Notes: generated by a model not told the origin, from the letters alone. Positions 19,491-31,221 are shown, counted from the stretch's first letter. The stretch is DNA of 64,000 nt from Saccharum officinarum (GCA_020631735.1 CM036215.1:10070346-10134345), one strand, 5' to 3'. Numbers and translations: made by a program.

Positions 19491-21255
19491 GTGTGGGAAG
19501 CTCGGTTTTTACTTAAACTTGTGCAACGTGGTGTCCGGTGCACACCGGATTGGGGTCACAGAGAGAGTGTTTTGGGACTCATTTTGCCTTGTTGCACCGG
19601 ACATATTCGGTGTAACACCGGACCAAACACTGGACGAGAAAAAGTGACCGTTGGAGGGCTATTTTTAGCCGTTGGTGTCCTGGCGGTCCCGCCAGGAGCT
19701 GCGGTGGGACCGCCACGCACGGCTGTTGCTGTTGCCAAGGCGGTAAGGGGTAGAAAAAAGAGGGGAAAGCGATGATGTGGGCCTCGGAGATAAATAAATT
19801 AAATAAAGAGGATAAAATAGTCTTTTTTTTACCATGCACCTCATCCTGAAATGTTTTTCTATATTTTTTTTGTGACTTTAGACTTTCATTCATCAAACAC
19901 TATCGGGGTTACAGTCAGCAGTGACTAGGTGATATCGACACAGGAGATGGAACAAATTGCCACTCTTCCGTCCTGTTGTCCCCAGAAACCTACTTAGCTA
20001 GTGTATGAGCAACTCGGTTACAAGATCTACTATAGAGTACATCAATTTGAAAGAAGAAAAATATGAACACAAAATCACAAAATTATAGTATCCACCAAAT
20101 AAAATTGAGTCCAGTGACCTTCGAACCAAACCACACTTTTTAAGTGTTCTACAAGTTTCCTTAACTAAAATAGATGTCCATACGTGTCTTGGCTAATGAT
20201 ACTGCAAATTCTAGTTACAAGAATATAAAATGGTTGCCACGTCAGCAAAATTCAGGGTCGTTTTTTGTTTTGAGACTAGTGAAGGTTTCAACAGCTGACG
20301 AGTCTCGAACCCCAAAGCGGTAGATGGTGAGGTGGTAAAGATTAAGATCGTTTTGGGCCGAGTGACCTTGAGAGGCCTAACTGACTCATGGGATGGCTCC
20401 ACCGTGTATATGGAGAGCACAAAAGACACGAGAACATGATCAAGATGGTAGGGCTGACGAAGTCAAGGCGAGCGATGATGCAAATAAAGAGGCGGTTAGA
20501 GGAGTGGGCGCTTGAAGGACTTGAGGGCATCAGGGCTTTGGACAAGGTGAAACGTGTCAAGATCACGAAGGCTTTCTTCAGGCGGAAGCAAGCAAGAACT
20601 CGTGCTTGAAACGTGCAATGTGGTTTTTCAGTTTGTGCCTCAAAACTGGTGGCGGTGTATTTGAGGACGTGCTTCATGAACCTTGCGCCGTGGCGAAACG
20701 AAGTTGTGAAGATACCAAGTCCATTCGATAGAAGGAAAAGGAGTTGGACCATTTTTCTCTTGAGTATAGGTGGTGCCTATGTTGAGTTGATGACCATTTG
20801 GAAATGTCCAAGTGCCTATAAATATATATGTGGCTAAGGGTTAGAGAGATAGTTATTTCTAATTTTTCTTGGATTTTCGTGACATGCTGTTTTTCCTCTC
20901 CTGTTGCCTGGTTCCCGAACATGAACAGAACAACGCTGAACCACGGGGTGACTATTAACAAGGGGTTCAGGTGGATTAGTTAGTCGATAACCAAATCCAC
21001 CTGGAGGCTAATCCAATGTGGAAATTTTCCCACCAACATTCAAACAAAGACCTTATTTGTGGTTGGCTCCGGATGGTGCTGAGAGCCTCATGCATGGATG
21101 CCCACACGTGGATTTTCTGGGACACCTACTTCTCACGATTAGCAGAATTTTGTTTGGTTTGCTCAGGGACCGGTCTCTGGAATTCTTCTCGGATTCTAGA
21201 GAAAAATAAAGTTGGTCTCTTGTCCTCATCCCCAATGATTAAAATATGACAATGT
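19491..21255. other. Unassigned repeat-like sequence before the Copia element
   Basis: At 19540-19640 the words GTCCGGTGCACACCGGA, CACCGGACAT and ACACCGGACC recur; such CACCGGAC words are frequent in grass LTR retrotransposons, so part of an LTR may be present. From 20340 to 20620 a plus-strand frame (ending KKAFFRRKQARTRA-like) has no known domain. 20840-21250 shows nothing I can name. Confidence 0.35.
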
Positions 21256-21661
21256 TGTTAGTTGATCTCCTCCTGACTCGGTCCAACGACCAAGTCAGGG
21301 CCTTGATCCACCCTGATCGGGGGTGTCCAGCCGTTGAACTGGCTGGTGTGCCCCCGTCGCGCAGCACTATAAGAGAGAGGTGGGGGCAGAGGCTCAACGA
21401 AAGAGGTTCACCGACGCCACAGTAACCACCCGACTCCTAACCCTAGACCGATCGAGCGGGGTGCTGCCAGCGACGGGAAGTCCACCGCCGGCGTCACTGC
21501 ACCGCCACTGCGTCACCGGACTCCACTGCTACTCCATCTTCTCCAATCCGTATGGTCAGCTACCTCTACACTTCCTCTGTTAGTTAGGATCATCTGTGTT
21601 TTATCCCAAATGCAAGTTTTGTACCCGCTAGATCCACACCAGTGATCCACAGAGGCCAACA
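21256..21661 (+). repeat. 5' LTR of the Copia element
   Basis: 406 bp, TG...CA. It contains a TATA-type box TATAAG (21368-21373), 112 bp from the LTR start, so transcription would start about 140 bp into the LTR. It ends GGCCAACA. Confidence 0.9.
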
Positions 21662-21662
21662 A

Positions 21663-21675
21663 TGGTACCAGAGCC
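21663..21675 (+). promoter_or_regulatory. Primer-binding site of the Copia element
   Basis: TGGTACCAGAGCC starts 2 bp after the 5' LTR. It differs at one base from the common plant Copia PBS TGGTATCAGAGCC, which pairs with the 3' end of initiator tRNA-Met. Confidence 0.8.
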
Positions 21676-21759
21676 AGGTTACTAGGTGTGATCTAGCTTA
21701 GGGTAGAAAAATGAACAGCAATCAGAAAGAGGTGATTCAAATCGAGTCATACTCTAACC

Positions 21760-22760
21760 CTAACTCTAGATCTGAGACAGATCAGAGAAGGGCAAAGACC
21801 GCACTGCGGGAAGAAAACGAAAATGAAATCCTAACCCTAACCTTAACTGACTGAGAAGAAAGGACGGAGGGGAGGACCTACCCGGGGCCTCGCCGCCGTC
21901 ACCACCGCCGTCGTACGGCAAGGAAACCCGCGCCGTCACGACCACCGGCGCGCGGGAAGGTGACCTCGAGCTGCAGACGATGAACGGGCTCAGGGCAAAG
22001 GGCACTGTCGCGGGATGTTGACCGCGCTGTCGCGCGGGAAGGCAAGGCCCGAGCCACCGCTCATCGGCGAGACCCCGACACGTGGGCGCGAGTGAGGGCT
22101 ATGGCGCCAACACAGGACCACTCGACGTCGGCACGCTCAGCCTAGGGCGAGCGCGCGCGTCGGCGAGAGGACCGGTGGCGGCACCGTTTTCTCCAGTCCG
22201 CCGCGATGGGTGGCTGCCGCTGCTCGGCTGCGGTGCTGAGAGTGGAGAGGGAAGAGCAAAGAAAGAGGAAGGAAGGGCAGCCGTCGACGCCCGCTCCGGT
22301 GGGGCATCCACCGCGCCGCTGCCGGACGGTCACCATGGCCGCCGCCCGCTGCTGCTTACGGCGCCAGAAGGCAAAGAGGAAAGGAAATGAAAAATGAGCT
22401 AGGGTTTGGTGAGAGGCCGATGCGGCTACGGTTTTGTCCTCGTGAAATGCACGCTAGTCCGTCCGATTAAGATCGACGGCCACGCATTGTCGGGCCAAAA
22501 GCGGCCAGGCGGGTGGGCACTTTCCTAGCCCAGGCCCAGGTTGCAGCCTGGGCGCGGGCGTGAGCTGTGCGAGCCGCTGTGAGCTGGGCCACGCTGGAGT
22601 GGTGGCCGCTGGGCCGCGCCGGCCTGGGCGCGGGGGAGCAGCCGAGCGCGGCTGGGCCGTGGCTGTCGTGGGCTGGCCAGCGCGCGCGAGCCGCCGTAAG
22701 TGGGCCGCGGGCCATTTAGCGCTGATGGGCTGCCTGCTGCTTTACTGCTGGCCCAGATGA
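21760..22760 (+). other. GC-rich leader of the Copia element
   Basis: The 5' internal region is GC-rich up to about 22750 and then switches abruptly to AT-rich sequence. Open frames in it (for example 22082-22390) reflect composition. A gag start cannot be identified with confidence. It may be untranslated leader or foreign DNA. Confidence 0.4.
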
Positions 22761-23079
22761 ATAGTTGAGTTTGTGAATTGAGTTTATTATTTTCAGAAGC
22801 AAATATTGAAGTATTTTGCCTAGTGTTTAATCTCTATTCAAATTTTATTTTGGTAATTTGTTTAGAGAAAAGAAAAGTACAAAGTGATGCTTCTGAATAA
22901 TATTATTTTAAGAGTATTAGTTAATGTTTCCACTACAAAGAAAATGTTTATTGTCTTCTCATTAAATCCGAACCAACGGGAGGATTTAATTTGAAGAGCA
23001 ATTGTAGTTTTTCAGTAAATGATGAAAAGTTTATCCTCCTAATAAGACAATACTTAATTGGAGGAATAGTTGATTTATA

Positions 23080-24260
23080 GTTAAGATAAATTATAATATT
23101 GTTATTTTCTGACCAACGTTGATGATAACAATATTATAAATTTATTTAAGAGGTTATGTTTAAAGAAAATTATGATATTGTTATTTTCCGACCAACATTG
23201 ATGATAACAATATTATAATTCTATGAGTTTTATGTTTAAAGTTTAAATCTCTAATGAATTTTGCATCAAAGTAACCAATTTCAGAGAATAGATAAGAAAC
23301 AAAAGATGCTCCAGAGCGAGCAGAATGTAATGTATTTTCATGTTTCCGCTGCAATGATGATGATCTTCAAAATTAAATTCGAACTAACAGGAGAATTTAT
23401 TTTTGAAGAGGGTTATAAGATAATTGAGTTTTTATATGTTAATTCCATTTTTGCTCAACGGTGATGTGGAATTAATGTAGAAAAGGTTGTTTTATTCTAT
23501 TTCTGCCCAACGGTGATATATAATAGAACATAAAGTTTTATAAGTTTAATGAGCATTATTGTTGATTATTGATTAATGTTTTCAGACAAAGAACTTCATG
23601 CCTTTATTCTTGAAGGGTGAAAAGGAAATGAGCTGAGTACTTGTGATTCAGAAGATGAAAAGTTTAATTTTTTTGTAGAAAGAAGACCATTGCATAAGGG
23701 ACTGTGTTCTCTTTAAAAAATGACTTCAAAAGAACAAAATTCTAGGATATTGATCCAAGAAAAGAAATAGAACAATAAGAGCTTAGTTTAAAAGATGCCT
23801 TTTATGTACTCCTTATAAAGAAGAATTTAGTTTTAGTTTTTATCATCATGATTTGAAATGTAATAAGTGACATGCATGTTTAATTTGACCAACGTCGGAT
23901 TAAGCATGTGTGTTAAAGAGTATTTGGATTTATTTCTAAATTTGATGATTAAATATGAGCAACGTCGGATTAAGCATTTGTGTTAAAGAGTATTTGGATT
24001 TATTTCTAAATTTGATGATTAAATATGAGCCAATATTGACATTTATGTCCCTTCAAGAAAATTATCTCGCATGACAGAAAAAAGTTTGTGATAGTACCCG
24101 CATGACGGGAAAAGTTTGAGAAAATACCCGCATGGCGGAGTAAAGTTGGCATAGTACTTATGTTAATCAATCCTGCATGGCGGGAGAAATTTGACATAGT
24201 ATTTATCCTACATGGCTGGAGAAAGTTGTGATGACTCATGTGCTTTGAGTGTATTTCGCA
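23080..24260 (+). repeat. Short repeated blocks inside the Copia interior
   Basis: Two blocks of about 75 bp repeat nearly perfectly at about 23885-24025 (CAACGTCGGATTAAGCAT... to TGATGATTAAATATGA). A GATATTGTTATTTTC(T/C)GACCAAC..TTGATGATAACAATATTATAA block occurs twice at about 23090-23215. Four spaced CATG(A/G)C(G/T)G(G)A words lie at 24070-24225. The motif (C/G)CAACG(T/G) recurs throughout. These are non-coding repeats in what should be the gag region. Confidence 0.6.
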
Positions 24261-25519
24261 CAAGGAGAAAAGTTTAGGGTAACTCTTATGCTATCCTAGT
24301 ATAAGTTTAAGGAGAACAGAAAGTTACAGACGAACCTCAAGATAAGAATGACATGCAAGCGTGACTTGCGAAAGTATTAATGATAAAAGACTCTGTTGAG
24401 CTCTTGAAGTGAAATGAGGAAAAAGTACTCCCAACAAATTAAGAAATAATTTCATTTGCATGATGTAATCATGTGGATGAAGAAAGTAATCAAAGTTTCC
24501 TCATTCACAAGAGTTCTGAATAGTTTTCGAAATTGTGGTATAAAAGTTCGTACCACATTTCGAGGGGGAGAAAGGTGAGATCAATTAAGAAAGATAATTA
24601 AGAAAAATATTTCCCCATAATTCAGATAATGTGATGCATACTAAAGTGATCTATAAAAGATGAATATGATCATCGGGGGAGTAAGACGATCATAATATTG
24701 ATACCCCTAAAGTAAATAAATAGCTAAATCCATGGACCTTTTACAGTTCCAATAGAAAGATAGCATAGTCAGCCAGTATTTATACTGAACGTGTTCAGAG
24801 TTATTAAGACGGTACTAAATGCGCCATATGAGTTTTAGCAGATTAAACCCAAAATGAAAAAGTTTGAAGATATGACAATTTGGGGGAGCATGGTACAAAG
24901 AGACTTAACTCCGCAAGTAGGATAAATAATATAAACAAGGATCTTGTTATACATGACCTTGTAGAATCAATTGTTTTTTGACAATAAAGGTCAAGAAAGG
25001 CTAGTAGTTGAGGTCCCAGAAAGTCTCAAAGAATAAGAAAATCAGATATTTCTGATGATTATAAAGTATATATTAGTGAAGTTCAAATGGAGGGTAATCC
25101 CACCTAATTTGAAGAAGCCATGAGAGAAGTTCACTCGTCCAAGTGGCAAGAAGCAAAGAAAGATGAAATGGAATCGATAATACCAATAATATTTTGGGAT
25201 CTAGAATTAATTCCTAAGGAGCCAAAACAGTAGACTGTGATGGGTCTACAAGACAAAATGTGACTCCAAAGAAAATATGTAAAGATGTGGAGCGCGACTT
25301 GAATTGAAAGGTTTTACGCGAAATGAATAGATTACAATGAGTGCTAGTGGCACATTATGATCTGAGTTACATCAGGTGAAAGTAAAGACAGTATTTCCCA
25401 ATGGGATTTGTATGAAAATGATTACATGGCATAATTCAGAGGTTTTGTCATGGAAAGAAAAGAACGTAAGAGATGCCACATGTAGAAATCTCTTATGGAC
25501 TAGAGTAAATCTCTAGACA

Positions 25520-26530
25520 GTGGCATTTAAAGTTGAAGAGTCAATTGGAAATTTTGGGTTAAAGAGAATGAGAGGACAATTGCGTTTGTACAAAGTTATA
25601 GAATGGGAAATTCATTTCCTAATCATGTATATATGGATGACATCTTACTTGTTAGTAGTGATGTTAATCTACTGCAGAAGAAGTTCTTGTCCTCAAGGTT
25701 CAATAAGAAAATTCTCGGTGAAATGTATTTCGTTATAAGAATTGAAATTCACCGAGATAGAATAAAAGAGGTATTAGGACTATCACATAGGCATGGTAAG
25801 AAAAGTTTCTAAAGAAATAAAGTACCTATGCGGGTAAACCTACGCCTGTTCTTATGGTCAGGGTAATAGTTTTGAGAACTTTAATGTTCCAAAAACAATG
25901 TAAGATTGTTATAGTTGGACGTCCTATATGCTTCAGCTGTTGGAAGCTTAATAAGTACAAAGATAAGACCTTGCCCTGACACAGTTCACGTATCCGGGTT
26001 GTTTTGGCAAAAGTCTAGTCTAGATATAGATCACTGGAATGGAGTTAAGAATGTCGGCCTCATGCTAAGAAAGAAAGAACAAATACTCTCAAGTAGTTGT
26101 GGGTACAAATGTTAAATTTTGGTGAGATGTTTAGTGAAACCCACATAGTAGCTAACACTTGCAGTTGAAGTTTTATTGTGGAAAAGCTCCAAAGAGACAG
26201 TTCTAGTATCATCAGTGATGTAAAGTTATAGTATAGCATGATATAAGGCTGCGGGATAGGCAAAATGATTAAGTGAACTTATACCCAGAATTGATAATAG
26301 TTGTCAACATCAATGACCATTTAAGTAGTTTGCTCCTATAACAACGAGTCAAGTGTGCTGCCAAACACATTGACATTAAAGTTATACGTTGTAAAGGAGA
26401 AAGTCCGGAATCATACTAAAAGTATTAAATATAAAAGTAACAAGCAAGTGCTTGTGGATCCACTTATTAAAGGCTTCTCGCCCAGTGCATTCAGAGAACA
26501 TGCAGTCGACATGGGTTTATGAGAAAGCCT
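25520..26530 (+). pseudogene. Copia reverse transcriptase / RNase H remnants
   Basis: At 25621-25653 the frame reads NHVYMDDILLV, the RT active-site block (YMDD, where most Copia elements have YVDD). It is followed by FLSSRFNKK, GEMYFVIRIEIHRDR and VLGLS, which match the RT-connection region. At 25918 LYASAVGSL begins the next conserved block, and near 26450-26520 VDPLIKGFSP and HAVDMGL mark the RNase H end. Frames shift repeatedly and stops are common. No integrase could be read upstream, though it should precede RT in Copia. Non-functional. Confidence 0.8.
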
Positions 26531-26720
26531 ATGATTTTCGGACAATAAAGGGCCCAAAGTTAAAGAATATGTTTCAGATCAGAGATGTGTATTATAGCTG
26601 TTAAATCTATCGGCGACTGACCGTGACGATGAGGCATGCTCTATACACTAATTTGTGATGGAACAAATAAAAGTGAAAACAATTAAAGTCAAAGTTTAAA
26701 GTTAAAGTATAAAATGAGAT

Positions 26721-26731
26721 AAGGGGGAGAA
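26721..26731 (+). promoter_or_regulatory. Polypurine tract of the Copia element
   Basis: AAGGGGGAGAA lies immediately upstream of the 3' LTR, the expected priming site for plus-strand DNA synthesis. Confidence 0.8.
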
Positions 26732-27135
26732 TGTTAGTTGATCTCCTCCTGACTCGGTCCAACGACCAAGTCAGGGCCTTGATCCACCCTGATCAGGGGT
26801 GTCCAGCCGTTGAACTGGCTGGTGGGCCTCGTCGCGCAGTACTATAAGAGAGAGGTGGGGGCAGAGGCTCAACGAAAGAGGTTCACCGACACCACAGTAA
26901 CCACCCGACTCCTAACCCTAGACCGATCGAGCGGGGCGCTGCCAGCGACGGGAAGTCCACCGCCGGCGTCACTGCACTGCCACTGCGTCACTGGACTCCA
27001 CTGCTACTCTATCTTCTCCGATCCGTATGGTCAGCTACCTCTACACTTCCTCTGTTAGTTAGGATCATCTGTGTTTATCCCAAATGCAAGTTTTGTACCC
27101 GCTAGATCCACACCGGTGATCCACAGAGGCCAACA
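26732..27135 (+). repeat. 3' LTR of the Copia element
   Basis: 404 bp, nearly identical to the 5' LTR (roughly a dozen differences by eye, mostly C/T and A/G). Confidence 0.9.
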
Positions 27136-27198
27136 TATGTAAATCAGTTTAACAACCTTACAAACAGGCAGACACATGAATGCTTTTTAGAGGTGAAC

Positions 27199-27445
27199 TG
27201 AGCCTTAGTTGGGTAGGTTAGGAGCTTAGTTATTGTGGAGGAACCTATCCATTGGGGTTCGAGTTCCAGATTCAGTATAGGTATTTTGGCTAATATTCTT
27301 TTAGTAGTAGTACCTGACAAACTAGACGGTGAGGCTTTTGTCATTCGAGCCGTTCATAAGAGCAGGGTGTGCGTGCATTCGTCAGAGCGAGTGTACATGT
27401 GTTGTTTGTAAGCGTCTGTTGCGCCCATGCTCGTGTGTTTAAAGA
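27199..27445 (+). mobile_element. tRNA-derived SINE, probable
   Basis: The head TGAGCCTTAGTTGGGTAGGTT resembles an A box, and GGGGTTCGAGTTCC about 60 bp later is a B box. The body ATTTTGGCTAATATTC...GTACATGTG is typical of grass SINEs. The tail and target duplication could not be defined, so the limits are approximate. It lies 64 bp after the Copia element, downstream of the DUF26 gene. Confidence 0.55.
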
Positions 27446-27641
27446 AATGTCCGACCTATGGAATTTTAGTGAATTCTCTTCCACCATAATAAAGACAATT
27501 TTTTAAATATTAGAAACTAGGAAATAAAGCTACCTAGGTAATGACACCCATATACATGAATATAATGCTGGCACGCATGTAAGAATAGCAAGTTTTGAAT
27601 CAGCTCGGAACTATCATATTTTAAGCAATAATTGAAGTAAT

Positions 27642-28632
27642 TTATAATCCGCGCTTACTGCTGGTGCTCGGTGGCGAAGAGGAAGCCCCCGTGTGATTTA
27701 CGGGCTGGGACGTCCGTACCCTCGGAGCAACGGGCGGCACGACCGTGAAGTTGGAGTTGCTGTACCTCAGACGGCAGCTGAAGCTCTTGAGTTCGCCTCC
27801 TGTCGCGCTGTCGAACATGTTGGATGAGTTGGTGGATAGGGCGTCGATGCACGCCTTGCAATTGTCCGGTGCCAGGTCCCAAGTGCATTGCACCAGCGTG
27901 TACGGGGCCGTCTCGCTTGCGGCGAACCGCTGCGGCGAGGTCGCGGCCTGCGCACTCAGATTGCCTAAGCTCTGCTTAAGATTGTTGCTGGACGCCGTTG
28001 ACCCAAAGGTTAAATTGAAATTCATACCAACGACACCTACGAGAGAGCATGTATCATGTTATCTTTTACGGGTCTGTACATATATATGTTAGTTGTCTAC
28101 GATTGACAAACTAACCTAGTGATTATTAGGCAACATATCTATAACAAAGTAGCTTCTGGTTTTCGAGCATACATATCGACTTTAATTTTTTTCTGGAAAA
28201 AAAAGGAAGACACGAACCTGTTTCAGCGGTACCGAAGAAGTTGTGGTCGGAGTAGCGAACCATGCACTGGTCGAAACTGGCGGCGACTGTTGTGCTGCTC
28301 GGGCAAAGTTTCACAAGACCGTCGGTGCTGGAGCTGACGGCGGCGAGGCAGCCACTGCAGTCCGCCGGGGAGAAATCGGCGAAGCACATTGCAAGGCCGT
28401 AGACGGTACCTGCGCCGTGGCCGACAGTACCGTTGAAGAAGCCACCGTTGACAGGCACGGTTTTCGGCAGCGCAGCGAGGAATTGGTTTAGGTTGGTGGT
28501 GTAGCCTTTGGTGATGGCCTGGTTGCCAGAGGTGGAGCAGTACATCGGACCGCTGCCTTGATCTAATGCCCTAGATACAGCAAGCAGCAGAGAGCACAGC
28601 ATGATAATAGGCGACGAGATGCGGAGCGCCAT
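27642..28632 (-). CDS. Secreted cysteine-rich repeat protein with two DUF26 domains
   Basis: Two exons (28632-28218 and 28036-27642) join in phase 1 with a GT-AG intron of 181 bp; the product is 269 residues. Residues 1-22 form a signal peptide (IIMLCSLLLAVSRA). The first DUF26 (Stress-antifung) domain covers about residues 28-140 and has the C-x8-C-x2-C core CFADFSPADCSGC. The second covers about 145-235 with CTWDLAPDNCKAC. A Pro/Ser/Thr-rich tail of about 35 residues follows (VVPPVAPRVRTSQP) with no transmembrane segment. This fits the CRRSP/ginkbilobin-like secreted family, related to CRK ectodomains and implicated in defence and mannose binding. It could instead be a CRK that lost its membrane and kinase exons, since the tail resembles the stalk before a CRK membrane segment. 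No defect is seen in the reading frame. Confidence 0.85.
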
Positions 28633-28710
28633 GTTATTATGGCCTTGTTGCTCTCTACCTTAGCACGTAGTAGAGCAATGCTGCACTTTTGAAGGTGATG
28701 TGGATCGGTT

Positions 28711-28723
28711 TATATATATATAG
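28711..28723 (-). promoter_or_regulatory. TATA box of the DUF26 gene
   Basis: A TATATATATA run on the minus strand about 80-90 bp upstream of the ATG at 28632. Spacing fits a plant core promoter with a leader of about 50 bp. Confidence 0.6.
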
Positions 28724-28918
28724 ACCACAACGCTCGACGGTGTTGACAAGTCTCCACTGAATCACCCCTGTGGAAGCAGGTTGAAAAGTGTATATTAACA
28801 AATTTACAATATCTTATAACACAAGTTGCGTATAAGCCGGTAGGGGTACCTTTTTATTTTAGACTACGAAATTGTCGGTTACTACGTACCCTCTTCACCA
28901 AATAGTAAACATCAACAA

Positions 28919-29200
28919 ATTTTTTTTTAGACAATGATGAAAGCTCATTTATTAGAAATAAAGTCCCAGCCTCTACACCAAGCTGATGCGCGCAGCCATT
29001 GTTAAATAAAAAAAACAAAGATCGAGACTTAGTATATGCTCTAAGCAACACAGAATTTCGTGTCTAATAGCACACCCGCTAGCCCTCCGGTGACTGAGCC
29101 CGTGCGGCCAACCACAGACAACGACCTCTATCATAAGAGGGCGGAAGCAACACAGAATTTCAGACGCAATATACAGTTCAAAATCACCAATCAACTTATA
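28919..29200 (-). repeat. LINE 3' end with poly(A), probable
   Basis: Minus-strand reading ends with GCTGGGACTTTATTTCTAAT, then AATGAGCTTTCATC and an A-run (T-run at 28919-28928 on the plus strand), as in 3' ends of grass LINEs. No ORF remains. A 17-bp direct repeat (29043-29059 and 29145-29161) lies within it. Confidence 0.5.
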
Positions 29201-29357
29201 TATGTTTCATCTAGGGGAAAATAATTCGATGCGGTTGATCCTATTCTTTTGTAACATGAAGTGAGATAACCATCCTCCTACAAACGAAGGTAATTAACAA
29301 TGCATCTAAAACATCTCAAATGTCTCGGAGTCCGACTGTCCTCAACAGTACGATCAA

Positions 29358-29561
29358 CTAGTAGCATGACTGGCGGCCACGAATGATCTCCGATGTGACT
29401 AACCTAATGACCAGCGTTCCTTGAGCAATAGTTGAGCTGCTTCTAACCAAAAGGGCCATCAAATAAATGGGTGCATCCCTTCTTCTAAACCAAGGAAGGT
29501 AAACAACATAAGCAACCAACAGCAGGGCGCCGAGCGAGACAAGACTGGTCAACACCCGCAT
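29358..29561 (-). other. Short open frame with one membrane segment, unknown
   Basis: 67 codons starting MRVLTSLVSLGALLLVAYVV, with a clear hydrophobic segment at residues 4-22 followed by RRR. The frame is also open upstream for about 14 codons. I do not recognise it and see no introns or partner exons. It may be an exon fragment of a membrane protein or chance. Confidence 0.25.
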
Positions 29562-29599
29562 GAACCGGTAGCTTTTGTGCTGAACAGGGGTTCCCTTCG

Positions 29600-30698
29600 T
29601 TCATTTTCCTATATTTGATTGACAGCCTGCACAATCAGATTAGTTATGCACCACATGACGGTGAAATAGGAGCTCCCGGAATACTCCGTGGGATTTACTG
29701 TACACATGCCTGAACTGATTTGAGGCCAGCAAATTATGCATTGTCCACGTTCTATACTATAGAGAATACGTGCAAAGCGATACTAGAAAGGAGTACTCCC
29801 TTTGTTTAGTTAAGTACTGCTATATATCCAGAGCCTCTGAAAAATCTGTTTCACAATTTTACACATTTTAATATATATTAGTACCATCTGTTCTTGGCGC
29901 CTCAATTATTTGTGATAGTCTGATACAAGAAACCTAATATATATGGATAGTTTTTACAGTCTGAAATGTAAAACGGGTGATTGGCACTTCATTCTATGAT
30001 CCGATTGAGGATAGGCTTATATATTTAGTAGCCGCAGGAATTCCCTCGCAAACAATTCATATAGACCAAGAGACAATGAGATATAATTTTTCCTTCCAAT
30101 CGCAAAAGTTGTAGGATTAATGCTAGTTATTAGTGTAGTGGTAGATACAAGTTCTAATTTTTTGGGCAAAAGAAAAATCTAACAGTTAGATATATGCACA
30201 AAATATTTGGAGCCTTTATGAAATAACTGCATGAATAATTGTATTGAGGAATGGAGATTTTAAAATTATCTATTTCTTTCCTATATGTTTCATGCGGTCA
30301 TAAATATAAGTCTATTAGAACATTGTTGATGTTTCAATATGCCAATTTTGACTGGCAATATCTATATCCTTCTTACATATATAGAAAGAATTATGTATTA
30401 TATAGTATTTTTCATAATGTACGTGGCAATATAAACTTCGGATGTTAATTCATAGAAAAATTTAGATACTGATGGCCTCTGTAAAAAAATTGACTTAAGA
30501 AAAATCATAGAGAAATTATACTTCCCTCCATTTCGCAAGGTTTATATGTCTATGGCCTCGGAGTAATTTCACATTGTATCCCATATGATGATTGCTTTTT
30601 CCTTATTTTCACATGACTTTAAATGTAAAGTATGACTTCTGAAGAGAAATATATAGCTAATCAGTACAGATCATTTTAATGTAGATTTGTTGGCCTAA
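29600..30698. other. AT-rich intergenic sequence with MITE scraps
   Basis: Rich in ATATAT tracts. At about 29795-29830 GAGTACTCCCTTTGTTTAG and at about 30520-30560 CTTCCCTCCATTTCGCAAGG look like single ends of Stowaway-like MITEs whose partner ends are not recognisable. No gene. Confidence 0.45.
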
Positions 30699-30903
30699 GG
30701 GCACTCACAATGCAAGACTCTATCATAGAGTTTAAGACTATTTATTACACCTTATTTATGATATTTTGCTGATGTGACAACATATTTATTGAAGAAAGAG
30801 GGAGAAAAAACAAGACTACAAGTCTTATTTAGACTCTAAGTCCACAATATTCGAGGTAATAAATAGTTTTAGACTCTTTGATAGAGTCTGCATTGTGAGT
30901 GGG
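30699..30903. mobile_element. MITE with CACTCACAATGC ends
   Basis: The left end GGGCACTCACAATGCAAGACT and reverse-complemented right end CCCACTCACAATGCAGACTC extend inward as CTCTATCA(T/A)AGAGT. AT-rich interior with TATTTATTACAC / GGTAATAAATAG also inverted. About 205 bp. A common grass MITE; target duplication unclear. Confidence 0.7.
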
Positions 30904-30915
30904 ATTGACATCTAA

Positions 30916-31188
30916 GAGCAAGGGCAATGATGCAGCTCGCTAGCCGGCGAAATAAACTCCACCGTGGCTAGCATTTAATGCGGCAGGGAGCAGCAGTAGC
31001 TTTGGAGCAGCGCATACAAGCAATGAAGAGCGAGCCCAGCAGGATAGCAGCCAATGGGAGTGCAGCTGGGCACATACCGCCCGCTTCAGGCCGACGTTTT
31101 GGCAAAACGCCTGCTCCACACTCTCTCTCTTCTACCCTCTGCGCCAGCTAGGATTCAGCCGGCTTGCCGCCAACTGTAATACTTGCTC
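30916..31188. mobile_element. Tourist-like MITE (PIF/Harbinger type), 273 bp
   Basis: The ends GAGCAAG...CTTGCTC are inverted and flanked by the 3-bp direct repeat TAA (30913-30915 and 31189-31191), the duplication expected for PIF/Harbinger elements. It begins 13 bp after the preceding MITE. No coding capacity. Confidence 0.7.
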
Positions 31189-31221
31189 TAACTGTAAGTT
31201 GATTTATTGCTTAATTTCTCA

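Larger units (their letters stand above)
21256..27135 (+). mobile_element. Copia LTR retrotransposon, full-length structure, decayed coding region
   Basis: LTRs lie at 21256-21661 and 26732-27135, both TGTTAG...CCAACA. A primer-binding site follows the 5' LTR (TGGTACCAGAGCC, tRNA-iMet type), and the polypurine tract AAGGGGGAGA lies directly before the 3' LTR. Flanking 5-mers are AATGT and TATGT (one mismatch). Interior order with RT-like YMDD, then a PYASAVGSL-type region and an RNase H end, is Copia. No long open frame survives. By hand count the two LTRs differ at roughly a dozen of about 405 positions, so the insertion is much younger than the decay of its genes suggests. Confidence 0.9.
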
